A stretch of 40,314 nucleotides of DNA, taken from the NCBI GenBank assembly GCA_947624845.1, contig CANQMB010000002.1, forward strand, positions 1 through 40,314. Reading direction: 5' to 3'. The notes beneath the pieces are model-generated. The model saw nothing but the letters and a program-made list of their open reading frames with translations, searched no databases and was not told the origin of the DNA. Positions within the stretch are counted from its first letter, which is position 1; every line of letters begins with the position of its first letter. Source of the stretch: an uncultured Bacilli bacterium. GTDB lineage: Bacteria > Bacillota_I > Bacilli_A > RF39 > UBA660. This document shows, piece after piece, positions 16,562 to 26,000 of the stretch. The position numbers and the translations under genes are program-made.

Positions 16562-18232
16562 ATGTATCAAGCATTGTATAGAAAGTATAGACCCATTGTC
16601 TTTAAGGATGTTGTCGGTCAAAAATCTATTGTCAAAGTTTTACAAAATTCAATTTTAAATCAACATATTGGTCATGCTTATATGTTTTTTGGTCCTAGAG
16701 GAACAGGAAAAACATCTTTAGCAAAAATTTTTGCCCGAACAATTAATTGTCAAAGTTTATCCGGTGGGGAAATTTGTCAAAAATGTGATTCGTGCAAAGA
16801 AATGTTATCAACAAATTGTGTTGATATTATTGAAATTGATGCAGCATCTAATAATGGTGTTGATGAAATTCGAGAATTAAAAAGTAAAATAAATTTAGTT
16901 CCAGCACAATTAAAATATAAGGTTTATATTATTGATGAAGTTCATATGTTATCCATTGGTGCATTTAATGCTTTGCTAAAAACATTAGAAGAACCACCAG
17001 AACATATTGTTTTTATCTTGGCAACAACAGATCCTCAAAAGGTACCTGAAACAATTAAATCCAGATGTCAATGCTTTAACTTTAAACGTATTAGTCATAA
17101 TGACATTGTTCAAAAATTGACTGAAATTTGTCAAAAAGAAAAGAAAAATGTGGACGAAGAAGTACTTAAAAACATCGCTATTTCTTCTAATGGCGGATTG
17201 AGAGATTCTATTGGAATGTTAGATATGCTTTGTTCTACTTATAATCAAAAGATTACGATGAAAGAATATGTGGAAATTAATGATTTGATAGAAGATGAAG
17301 AAATTCAAACTATTTTAACAGAAATCTTTGAAGCAAAGACGAATGATTTATTAGCACATATTGAAAAAATAAATAATTCTGGAAAAAATTTGTTGTCGAT
17401 TAGTGATTTGATTTTGCAAAAATGTAGAGATTCTATTGTAAATTATTATAGAAATAAAGAAAAATTGGAATTTTCTTTAGATTTGTTAGAAGATTTTGCT
17501 TTTATGTTAAATGAGAAAAATTATGATTTCAAAAGAGCAGCAAATCCAAAAATTTATTTTGAAATGCTATTATTAAAATTTATAAATGATCATATTAAAA
17601 TAGAAAAAGAGCCAAAAATTATTTCCCGGGAAATAATTATAGAACAAAAATTCGATAAAAAAACAGAACAAGAAGTAAAAACTGAAGATTTGAATGAGAA
17701 AAAAGAAAGAGAAACCTTTTCTGAGAAAGATTCTTATGATAAAATAGAAAAAGATTATTTAGATGAATATCACAAAATTATGGATATTCGAGTAAATAAT
17801 ACACTATGTAAGGCAGAAAAAGAATTATTGAATACAACAAAAGAAAAATTTCAATTGTTGAGTGAATATGTTTTTGATCAAGAAATAGGATATTTGGTTT
17901 GTGAATTGATGGATGGAACCGTTCGGGCGGTAAGTCCTGAAAATATTGTTATTAGTTTTGAATATGATTCTATGATTGACACAAATATTAAAAATATTGA
18001 TTTATTACAAAAAACAATGGAAAAAATTACCAATTTAGATCAAAAACTTGCCTTTATTACTGATGAAGAATGGAATCAACAAAGAAAAAAATATATTCAG
18101 TTACTTAAAACAGGAAAAAATTATACTTATATTGATGAGCCTTCTTTACCAGTAATTCCAAAAATCGAAAAGAAAGAAAGTATATTAAATCATGCCCAAA
18201 AATTATTTGGCGATATTGTAGAGGAGGAATAA
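16562..18232 (+). CDS. dnaX: DNA polymerase III subunits gamma and tau
   Basis: DnaX is the ATPase core of the clamp loader. I start at the ATG at 16562, which gives the universal MYQALYRKYRP beginning, 556 residues, and 7 bases from GGGGG. Walker A GPRGTGKT is at 44-51, the zinc cysteines are at 63, 72, 75 and 78, and the Walker B/SRC region includes IIDEVHM (123-129). A perfect Noc-type site is embedded in codons about 353-359 (protein KIISREII), in the less constrained linker after the clamp-loader domains. A seven-A run at 17657-17663 offers a possible frameshift to a shorter gamma form. First gene of a long run of closely spaced genes. Confidence 0.96.
   Translation: MYQALYRKYRPIVFKDVVGQKSIVKVLQNSILNQHIGHAYMFFGPRGTGKTSLAKIFARTINCQSLSGGEICQKCDSCKEMLSTNCVDIIEIDAASNNGVDEIRELKSKINLVPAQLKYKVYIIDEVHMLSIGAFNALLKTLEEPPEHIVFILATTDPQKVPETIKSRCQCFNFKRISHNDIVQKLTEICQKEKKNVDEEVLKNIAISSNGGLRDSIGMLDMLCSTYNQKITMKEYVEINDLIEDEEIQTILTEIFEAKTNDLLAHIEKINNSGKNLLSISDLILQKCRDSIVNYYRNKEKLEFSLDLLEDFAFMLNEKNYDFKRAANPKIYFEMLLLKFINDHIKIEKEPKIISREIIIEQKFDKKTEQEVKTEDLNEKKERETFSEKDSYDKIEKDYLDEYHKIMDIRVNNTLCKAEKELLNTTKEKFQLLSEYVFDQEIGYLVCELMDGTVRAVSPENIVISFEYDSMIDTNIKNIDLLQKTMEKITNLDQKLAFITDEEWNQQRKKYIQLLKTGKNYTYIDEPSLPVIPKIEKKESILNHAQKLFGDIVEEE
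17617..17638. promoter_or_regulatory. Noc-type binding site inside dnaX
   Basis: A 22-bp perfect palindrome centred on ATTTCCCGGGAAAT (17621-17634), identical in its core and flanks to the two intergenic copies. CCCGGG is rare in this AT-rich DNA, so coincidence is unlikely. Confidence 0.85.
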
Positions 18233-18233
18233 A

Positions 18234-18530
18234 ATGAATATTCAAGCCATGATGAAGCATGCGCAAACATTACAAAAGGAAATGCTAAAAGCAAAAGAAG
18301 AAATTGATAATACTACATTTGTAGGAGAAAGTTCATTTGTAAAAGTTACAGTCAATGGAAAAAAAGAACTTGTCAAGATCGATATATCAAAAGATGAGGG
18401 TATAGAAAAAGAAGATATTGAAATGTTAGAAGATATGATTGTTATTGCCATAAATAATGCAATGAAACAAGTTGATGAAATGACAGAACAAAAAATGGGT
18501 AAATTTGGAAATATGACGGGATTGTTTTAA
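18234..18530 (+). CDS. ybaB: YbaB/EbfC nucleoid-associated protein
   Basis: This small DNA-binding, nucleoid-associated protein forms a tweezer-like dimer. The 98-residue product begins MNIQAMMKHAQTLQKEM and ends with the family's GKFGNMTG-type tail. The start is 1 base after the dnaX stop, with GAGGAGG upstream. The dnaX-ybaB-recR order is almost universal. Confidence 0.95.
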   Translation: MNIQAMMKHAQTLQKEMLKAKEEIDNTTFVGESSFVKVTVNGKKELVKIDISKDEGIEKEDIEMLEDMIVIAINNAMKQVDEMTEQKMGKFGNMTGLF

Positions 18531-18532
18531 TT

Positions 18533-19129
18533 ATGTATCCAGAAAGTTTGCAAGAATTAATTCAATCTTTTCGTTATTTACCAGGAATTGGGGAAAAAAC
18601 AGCGGAGCGGTTTGCTTTTGCTGTTTTAGGAATGGATGTAGAAAAAATAGAAATATTTTCTGAAAATATTAAACAGGTCAAAGAAAAGATTCATCCCTGT
18701 AAAGTGTGTAATACTTTAACGGAAAAAGAAGTATGTTCCATTTGTTCTTCTGAAAATCGAAATAGCAAACTTCTTTGCATTGTCGAAGATGTCAAAAATG
18801 TCTTTTTGTTTGAAAAACTTGGAATGTATAAAGGATTATATCATGTTTTAAATGGTTTGATATCCCCATTAGAAGGAATCAATCCCGAAGATATTGGAAT
18901 TAATCAGTTATTAAAAAGAATTCAAGAAGGAAATTTTGAAGAAATTATTTTTGCTTTTCGTCCCAGTATAGAAGGAGAGACAACCGCCTTATATATTAAA
19001 CAAATTCTAAGTGGATTAAATATAAAAATTACAAAATTAGCTAGTGGTGTCCCAATGGGTGCCGATATGGAATATTTGGATTCGTTAACCTTAGAAAAGG
19101 CTTTAGTGGATCGTAAAGAAATAACATAA
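18533..19129 (+). CDS. recR: Recombination protein RecR
   Basis: RecR forms a ring-shaped clamp that works with RecF and RecO in gap repair. The 198-residue product has the helix-hairpin-helix LPGIGEKTAERF (16-27), a four-cysteine zinc motif (C56, C59, C68, C71) and the TOPRIM domain with IVEDVKNV. It starts 2 bases after the ybaB stop and is probably translationally coupled to it. Confidence 0.96.
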   Translation: MYPESLQELIQSFRYLPGIGEKTAERFAFAVLGMDVEKIEIFSENIKQVKEKIHPCKVCNTLTEKEVCSICSSENRNSKLLCIVEDVKNVFLFEKLGMYKGLYHVLNGLISPLEGINPEDIGINQLLKRIQEGNFEEIIFAFRPSIEGETTALYIKQILSGLNIKITKLASGVPMGADMEYLDSLTLEKALVDRKEIT

Positions 19130-19167
19130 ATAAAAAATAAAATCATATTCTATATTGGGTGAAACAT

Positions 19168-19353
19168 ATGAAATATATTATTAAATATAGTAAACGTATT
19201 ATTTTAGGTGTTTTTATTTTATATGGTTATAATATGATTGCTTCTAATTTTAATATGATGATTCCAATGAATGTCTTTACAATTGGTATGATTGGAATAT
19301 TAGGATCTCCCGCTTTATTAGCGTTGATACTTCTAAAATTGATAATTATGTGA
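19168..19353 (+). CDS. bofA: BofA-like small membrane protein
   Basis: The 61-residue product is mostly hydrophobic, with membrane segments at about 12-28 and 33-60. The second half, IPMNVFTIGMIGILGSPALL, resembles the conserved IPIN...GxxGxPG core of BofA, which in B. subtilis holds back pro-sigma-K processing in the mother cell. Position after recR is that of bofA. The ATG at 19168 follows GGGTGAAAC; an in-frame GTG at 19159 is part of that ribosome site. It is shorter than B. subtilis BofA (about 87). The call rests on position plus a short motif. Confidence 0.65.
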   Translation: MKYIIKYSKRIILGVFILYGYNMIASNFNMMIPMNVFTIGMIGILGSPALLALILLKLIIM

Positions 19354-19360
19354 GGTTAGT

Positions 19361-20194
19361 ATGAAAGAACACGAAGTAGAAGAAAAAGTATATGGCATGA
19401 TTCAAAATCAATATCAAACTCAAAAATTATCTCATGCTTATTTTATTGAAAAAGGGAATTATGCTAATATTGAAATGTTGATGAAAAAAATCGCCAAACT
19501 CTTTTTGTGTCCAAAAAATGGAGAGCATTTCAACAATTGTTCTACTTGTGATTTGATTGAAAAAGATATTCATCCTGATTTTAAAGAAATTTCTCCAGAA
19601 GGAAATATGATAAAAAAGGAACAACTATTGAATCTAAAACAATTATTTAAAACGACTTCCTCTTCTAATTATCGATTATATGTTATTTATGAAGCGGACA
19701 AGCTAAATCCAGCTTCTGCGAATACGATTTTAAAATTTTTAGAAGAACCAGAACAGGGAATTATTGCTTTTTTGATTGCTGATAATAGATATCAAGTATT
19801 AGAAACATTACTTTCTCGCTGTCAAATTATTAATATGCCTTCTTTATTTTCCTCTGATTTTTCTGATGAAATGATCAATTTACTTAGTGATCTTACTTCA
19901 AGTAAAAAAATTTATTTAGATTTCAAAGAATTATTGGACAGTAGTTTTTCTTTAAAAGAATCAACAAAAGATTTGTTAGATTCTATGGAACTTTATCTTC
20001 ATCAATTATTATTAATAAAAATAGGTAAAAAAATCCCTTTACCAAAACAGGAACTTTTTACAAATTTAACAGAAGATAGTATAATAAAATATATTGCTAT
20101 TTTAGAAGAAGAAAAAAAGAAATTAACATATAATATCAATTATAAACTTTGGCTTGATCATTTTTTAATACGTTTTATGGAGGTGATTTCATGA
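19361..20194 (+). CDS. holB: DNA polymerase III delta' subunit
   Basis: Delta' is the stator of the clamp loader. The 277-residue product has the AAA+ fold shared with DnaX, including SANTILKFLEEP and the SRC-like LLSRCQIINM, but no Walker A motif, as usual for delta'. The N-terminal cysteines (LCPKNGEHFNNCSTC) match the zinc module. In Bacillus tmk and yaaQ/yaaR separate bofA from holB; they are missing here. It overlaps ricT by 4 bases (ATGA). Confidence 0.9.
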   Translation: MKEHEVEEKVYGMIQNQYQTQKLSHAYFIEKGNYANIEMLMKKIAKLFLCPKNGEHFNNCSTCDLIEKDIHPDFKEISPEGNMIKKEQLLNLKQLFKTTSSSNYRLYVIYEADKLNPASANTILKFLEEPEQGIIAFLIADNRYQVLETLLSRCQIINMPSLFSSDFSDEMINLLSDLTSSKKIYLDFKELLDSSFSLKESTKDLLDSMELYLHQLLLIKIGKKIPLPKQELFTNLTEDSIIKYIAILEEEKKKLTYNINYKLWLDHFLIRFMEVIS

Positions 20195-20976
20195 TTGAAG
20201 TGATTGGTGTTGTTTTAGATTCTTCAAAAAATGTTTATTATTTTTCTCCACAAAATTTAAATTTAAAGAAGGGACAAGTTCTCTTAGTAGAGACCGAAAA
20301 TGGATTACAATTGGGAACTGCTTTTACTGATATAAAAAAAGAACCGAAGGAAAATTTAGTTTTTCCTTTAAAACCTGTGCTTCATATTGCAACAGAAGAA
20401 GAAATCAAAAAGAATGATCAATTAAAAAAAGAAGCAGAAGAAGCTTTATTAAAAGCTAAAAAATATGCGAAGGAATTAAATTTGGATATGCATTTTGTAG
20501 ATGCAAATTATACGTTTGAGAAGAACCAATTGTTTTTTTCTTTCGTCTCAGAAAATCGGGTTGATTTTAGAGAGCTTGCCAAAAAATTAGCCCAAAAATA
20601 TAAAACAAGAATTGAACTTCGGCAAATTGGTGTCCGTGATAAAGCTAAAAAAATTGGAGGAATTGGTCCTTGTGGATTGTTCTTATGTTGTCATACCTTT
20701 TTAACAGATTTTAATAGTGTTTCTATTAATATGGCAAAAAATCAGATGCTAGCACTAAATCCAAATAAAATTAATGGTGTTTGTGGTCGACTTTTATGTT
20801 GTTTAAATTATGAAGATGAAATTTATAGTGAATTAAAAAAGGATTTACCTCAAATTGGAATGATGATGCAAAAAGAAGAAGGAACTGGAAAAGTCGTTTC
20901 AGTGGATGTTTTTAAGAAAACTTACCAGGTAGATTTCGGTTCTAAGGGAATTATTGAGTATAGTAATGAAAATTAA
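20191..20976 (+). CDS. ricT: RicT (YaaT) PSP1-domain regulatory protein
   Basis: RicT forms the Y-complex with RicA and RicF, which affects RNase Y activity, sporulation and competence in B. subtilis. The 261-residue product has the PSP1 domain with its cysteine clusters, GPCGLFLCCHTF and GVCGRLLCCLNYED, which in the complex help hold iron-sulfur clusters. The start overlaps holB by ATGA and has GGAGGTGATTTC upstream. Position after holB is as in Bacillus; yabA, which normally follows, is absent. Confidence 0.92.
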   Translation: MIEVIGVVLDSSKNVYYFSPQNLNLKKGQVLLVETENGLQLGTAFTDIKKEPKENLVFPLKPVLHIATEEEIKKNDQLKKEAEEALLKAKKYAKELNLDMHFVDANYTFEKNQLFFSFVSENRVDFRELAKKLAQKYKTRIELRQIGVRDKAKKIGGIGPCGLFLCCHTFLTDFNSVSINMAKNQMLALNPNKINGVCGRLLCCLNYEDEIYSELKKDLPQIGMMMQKEEGTGKVVSVDVFKKTYQVDFGSKGIIEYSNEN

Positions 20977-21682
20977 AAAAATATTTCAAGATTTAGAATT
21001 AAAAAAGGAATCTCTTATTCTCTATCAACCAGAAAAAACATTTCATTTGACAACCGATTCTTTATTGTTGACTCGCTTTGTTCATCCAACTCTTCGCACA
21101 AAAAAAATATTGGATATTGGCACTGGTTTAGGAGGAATTCCTTTACTTTTAAGTAGGAATACAAAAGCGCATATTACAGGGGTGGAAATTGATCCTAATC
21201 TTTCCAATTTTGCGAGGAGGGCAGTAAAAGAAAATCATTTAGAAAAACAAATTACAATTATTCATCAGGATATCCGGGAATATGCAAAAACATGTCCAAC
21301 CAATACCTATGATATCATTGTATCGAATCCTCCATATTTTCAAAAAGAAAAGGGGAAAATGAATCACTCTAAAAAAATTGCCACAGCAAAACATGAAACT
21401 AATTTAACTGTGGAAGATATATTTAAAATTTCAAAAAAGCTCTTAAAAGATCAAGGAAAATTAATATTAGTTTTTACAACTGCTCGATTCATAGAAATTT
21501 TAAATTATTATGAAAAATATCATTTTGCAATTAAAAAAATTCAATTTATTCACGGAACTGCCGATCATAAAGCAAAAACATTCTTAATTGAAGGCAGTAA
21601 AAATGGCAAAGCATCTACCCAGGTTCTTTATCCAATTTTATTAGAGAAAGAAAGTGATATCCATGAGTCAAAAAAGTTATGA
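20966..21682 (+). CDS. TrmN6-like SAM-dependent methyltransferase (YabB family)
   Basis: Members of this family methylate N6 of adenine in tRNA or other RNA. The 238-residue product has the SAM loop DIGTGLGGIPLL and the N6-adenine-type catalytic motif NPPY (in VSNPPYFQ). The ATG at 20966 overlaps the end of ricT by 11 bases; a TTG 12 bases upstream is a less likely start. Its position equals yabB in B. subtilis. The target tRNA is not determined by the sequence. Confidence 0.88.
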   Translation: MKIKKIFQDLELKKESLILYQPEKTFHLTTDSLLLTRFVHPTLRTKKILDIGTGLGGIPLLLSRNTKAHITGVEIDPNLSNFARRAVKENHLEKQITIIHQDIREYAKTCPTNTYDIIVSNPPYFQKEKGKMNHSKKIATAKHETNLTVEDIFKISKKLLKDQGKLILVFTTARFIEILNYYEKYHFAIKKIQFIHGTADHKAKTFLIEGSKNGKASTQVLYPILLEKESDIHESKKL

Positions 21683-22514
21683 TCAAACACCGACATTATT
21701 TTTGATTCCAACTCCCATTGGAAACTTAGAAGATATGAGTATTCGTTGTTTAAAAACGCTACAAGAAGTGGATTATATCTTATGTGAGGATACGAGAACC
21801 ACGGGAAATTTATTAAAAAAATATGAACTTCGAAAACCACTTGTCAGTTGTCATGAATTTAATGAAAATCAAGTGAAAGAAAAAGTAGTCAAAGATTTGA
21901 AAAAAGGTCTAAATTTAGGACTTGTTACGGATCAAGGAACACCAATTATTAGTGATCCTGGCTATAAAGTAGTAGAGGAAGTCCTTCGAAATGGATTGAA
22001 TGTTGTCTCTCTTCCAGGTCCCACGGCCTTTGTCCCTGCTTTAATTAATTCTGGAATTTCTCCCGCTCCATTTTTGTTTTATGGTTTTTTAAATTCAAAA
22101 GGTGGAAAACAAATAAAAGAATTAGAACAACTAAAACTAAGAAAGGAAACATTAATTTTTTATGAAGCCCCTCATCGGATTCAAAAAACGTTAGAACAAA
22201 TGCAAACGATTTTAGGGGATCGAAAAATTAGTGTCAGTAGAGAAATTTCTAAAATTCATGAAGAAATTTACCGGGGACCGATTTCTAAAGTGAGATTAGA
22301 AATTACAAACCCAAAAGGAGAATTTGTTATTGTAGTCTCAGGTAATTTAGAACTAGAAAACTATGAGGAAATCTCTATAATAGAACATGTTCAATTATAT
22401 TTAGATGAAAATATGACAGAAAAAGAGGCCATTAAAAAAGTGGCACAGGAGAGAAATCTTTCCAAAAGCATTGTATATAAAGAGTATCATCAAAGTAAGG
22501 AAGTGAGAAAATGA
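21663..22514 (+). CDS. rsmI: 16S rRNA 2'-O-ribose C1402 methyltransferase RsmI
   Basis: RsmI methylates the 2'-O of C1402 in the decoding centre of 16S rRNA. The 283-residue product has the family blocks PTPIGNLEDM, CEDTRTTGNLL and PGPTAFVPALINSG of the tetrapyrrole-methylase fold. The ATG at 21663 is preferred over an in-frame GTG 9 bases upstream because it has better spacing to AAAGTGAT. It overlaps the upstream methyltransferase by 20 bases and pth by 4. Confidence 0.94.
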   Translation: MSQKSYDQTPTLFLIPTPIGNLEDMSIRCLKTLQEVDYILCEDTRTTGNLLKKYELRKPLVSCHEFNENQVKEKVVKDLKKGLNLGLVTDQGTPIISDPGYKVVEEVLRNGLNVVSLPGPTAFVPALINSGISPAPFLFYGFLNSKGGKQIKELEQLKLRKETLIFYEAPHRIQKTLEQMQTILGDRKISVSREISKIHEEIYRGPISKVRLEITNPKGEFVIVVSGNLELENYEEISIIEHVQLYLDENMTEKEAIKKVAQERNLSKSIVYKEYHQSKEVRK

Positions 22515-23074
22515 AACTTGTTGTCGGATTAGGAAATCCTGGAAAGGAGTATGAAAATACTCGTCATAATTGCGGATTTTATATGTTGGATTTATATTTA
22601 GAATCTAAAAATTTAACAAATTTTAAGAGTAAGTTTCAAGGAATGTATGTACTTGCCAATGTGAACGGCGAAAAAGTGATTTTTTTGAAACCCCAATCTT
22701 ATATGAACTTATCTGGTGAAGTGATTCGAAAATTTATGGATTTCTATAAGATCGATGCAAAAGATATTTTTATCATTCATGATGATTTAGATTTACCCTT
22801 GGGAAGTTTTAAATTAAAAGCATCAGGAACAAGTGGGGGTCATAATGGATTAAAAAATATAGAGGAAAACATTCATACAAAAGATTATAAACGATTAAAA
22901 ATTGGTATTTCTAAACCAGAAGGAGACAAAATAGATTATGTATTAGGAAAGTTTTCTAAAAATGAAGGAGAAATATTAGAAAAATTAAGTATTATTGTTG
23001 GAAATTTATTAGATGATTTTTTTCAAATGAATTTTGATGATTTAATGAATAAATACAACCGGAAAATTAGGTGA
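22511..23074 (+). CDS. pth: Peptidyl-tRNA hydrolase
   Basis: Pth frees tRNA from stalled peptidyl-tRNA. The 187-residue product has GLGNPGKEYENTRHN with catalytic His19 and Asn10, the MNLSGE motif (Asn66), HDDLDLPLG (Asp91) and SGGHNGLKNI. It starts by ATGA overlap with rsmI. Normal length and complete. Confidence 0.97.
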   Translation: MKLVVGLGNPGKEYENTRHNCGFYMLDLYLESKNLTNFKSKFQGMYVLANVNGEKVIFLKPQSYMNLSGEVIRKFMDFYKIDAKDIFIIHDDLDLPLGSFKLKASGTSGGHNGLKNIEENIHTKDYKRLKIGISKPEGDKIDYVLGKFSKNEGEILEKLSIIVGNLLDDFFQMNFDDLMNKYNRKIR

Positions 23075-23079
23075 TTTAT

Positions 23080-26000
23080 ATGAGCATTTTTCGTAATTTA
23101 ATTCAAATTTCAAAATCGACAAACATGGGTATAACGAATCTTACCGATGAGTTTTTTTGTGTCTATTTAAAAAATTTATTAGAAGAAAAAAATCAAAATA
23201 TCTTAGTGGTTGTTTCTTCTTTGTATGATGCCAATAAACTTTACAAGCAACTTTTAACTTATACGGAAGAAGTTTCTTTATTTCCAATGGATGATTTTTT
23301 AACGAGCGAAGCAATTGCTATTAGTCCGGACTTAGAAATGATTCGAATTGAGACGATGATTCGTCTTTGTAAAGAAAAAAAACAAATTGTAATTACCAAT
23401 TTTATGGGATTTTTACGTTATCTTCCAAGTCCTCAAACATTTAAAAAATATCTATTAAAATATCGTTTAAATGATCAAATAGATCCAACATCTCTAGCGG
23501 AAGCTTTGTATCAATTAGGTTATAGTAGAGAAACGATGGTTACGCAAACTGGAGAATTTGCAGTACGAGGTTTTGTGATTGATATTTTTCCACTAACTTA
23601 TGAAAATCCAATTCGTATAGAGTTTTTCGGTGATGAAATTGATGATATCCGTACTTTTGAAATAGAAACTCAAAGATCTATTGAAAAGTTAGAAGAAGTT
23701 ACTTTATATCCTTGTTCTGAGTTTATTTGCAAACAAGAAGTAGAAGAAGAAAAAAGAAAGCAAAAGTATTTAAAAGAATATACCAATGATGTTTCTTCCA
23801 TTGTACAGTATTTGAATTCTTGTATTACAGTTTATAAGGATTATTCTCAACTTGAAGTATTCAATCGACAATTACAGGAAGAAATATTTCATTATCAAAA
23901 GACAAAAGATGTCGACTATTCAGGAAAATACATGTTTTCATGGGATGAGATTTCCACGAAAAATAATATTTATTATATGAATATAAATAACCTAACAACC
24001 AAAAAAGAGCTTCCCTTTATTGATTATCAAGTAAAATCGGTTCCTTTATTTCGAGAAGATATAAAGCTTATTAATCAGTATTTAGAAAAAGCCTTAAAAG
24101 AAGGAAAAATAGTGATTATCGCTCTAAGTAAGATTCAAAGAGAAAATTTAATTTCCAAACTCACTGTTTCATGCCATAAAACAACAGAAGATCATATTGT
24201 GCCTGATAAAGTGAATTTAATTGTAAAACCGATGAGTGAAGGATTTATTTATAAAAATTATATATTTATTTCTCAAAAAGAAATTTATAATGAAAAAAAA
24301 GTAGTGAAAAAACAATCTGTTCATTTTCAATATACGTCTAAAATTAAAAGTTTAGATAAATTACAAATCGGAGATTATGTTGTTCATGATGTTTATGGGA
24401 TTGGAATTTATAATGGCATTCAAGTATTGACTCAAAATGGAGTTTCTAAAGATTATTTAGAGATTCTTTATAAAAATCACGATAAACTTTATATTCCTGT
24501 TGAAAAAATTGATTATTTGAGTAAATATAGTGGAAAAGAAGGCGCAGTTCCTAAAATTCATTCTTTGAGTAGTGGAGAATGGGAAAAAACGAAACGTCGC
24601 GTATCTCAAAAAATTGCCGATATGGCAGATCAATTATTAAAACTTTATGCAGAAAGAGAAAGTAGAAAAGGATATGCTTTTTCAAAAGATCAACCCATGC
24701 TTTTAGAATTTGAAAAAGACATCTCCTTCGAGTTGACTAAAGATCAAAAACTGGCCATCCGTCAAATTAAAGAAGATATGGAAAAAAATACACCAATGGA
24801 TCGACTTCTATGTGGAGATGTTGGTTTTGGTAAGACAGAAGTCGCTTTTGTGGCGGCATTTAAAGCGATTTTAGATTCTAAGCAGGTTTTATTTTTATGC
24901 CCAACGACGATTCTTTCCAACCAGCATTATGAAAATGCAATTCAAAGATTTCAAAATTTTCCTGTCTCCATTGCACTTTTGAATCGTTTTACTCCAATCA
25001 AGGAAGTTCATCGTGTTCTTAAGGGATTAGAAGAGGGAACCATCGATTTGGTTTTTGGAACTCACCGGTTGTTAAGTTCGGATATCAAACCGAAAGACTT
25101 GGGACTTTTAATCGTTGATGAGGAACAACGATTCGGTGTTGGTCACAAGGAAAAAATTAAACAATATAAAACGAACGTAGATGTCTTAACACTAACGGCA
25201 ACACCTATTCCTAGAACTCTACAAATGTCGTTAACGGGGATTCGTAGTCTTTCTTTGATAGAAACTCCGCCACAGGATCGTTATCCAATTCAAACTTATG
25301 TTATTGAAGAAAATAAACCGATGATCAAAGAAGCGATTTATAAAGAATTATCTCGAGGAGGACAAGTATTTTTATTGTATAATCGAGTAGATTTTATTGA
25401 AAGAAAAGCTCAAGAAATTCAAGATTTAGTCCCAGATGCTCGTGTTGTTTTTGCCCATGGACAGATGACGAAAACAGAATTAGAAAACCGGATGCTTTCG
25501 TTTATTAATCACGAATATGATATTTTAGTTTGTACGACGATTATTGAAACTGGGATTGATATTCCTAATGTAAATACACTGATTATCTTAGATGCCGATC
25601 GTTTTGGATTGAGTCAATTGTATCAAATTCGAGGACGGGTCGGTCGTAGTAATAAATTTGCCTATGCTTATTTAATGTATAAACCATTTAAAGCTCTCTC
25701 AGAAACGGCCATTAAAAGACTTCGTGTTATTAAAGAATTTACAGAACTAGGCAGTGGTTTTTCTATCGCAACAAGAGATTTATCAATTCGTGGTGCGGGA
25801 GATATTTTGGGAAGAGAACAAGCTGGTTTTATTGATAGTATTGGTATTGACTTGTATTTAAAATTATTAAATAGAGAAGTAATGAAAAGACAAGGAGAAG
25901 AAGTCGAAGAACAAGAGGATGTTTCAAATCCACTCATTAATGTCAAAACACATATTGAAGATAGCTATGTAGATGAAGAGGATCTTAAAATAGAAATTCA

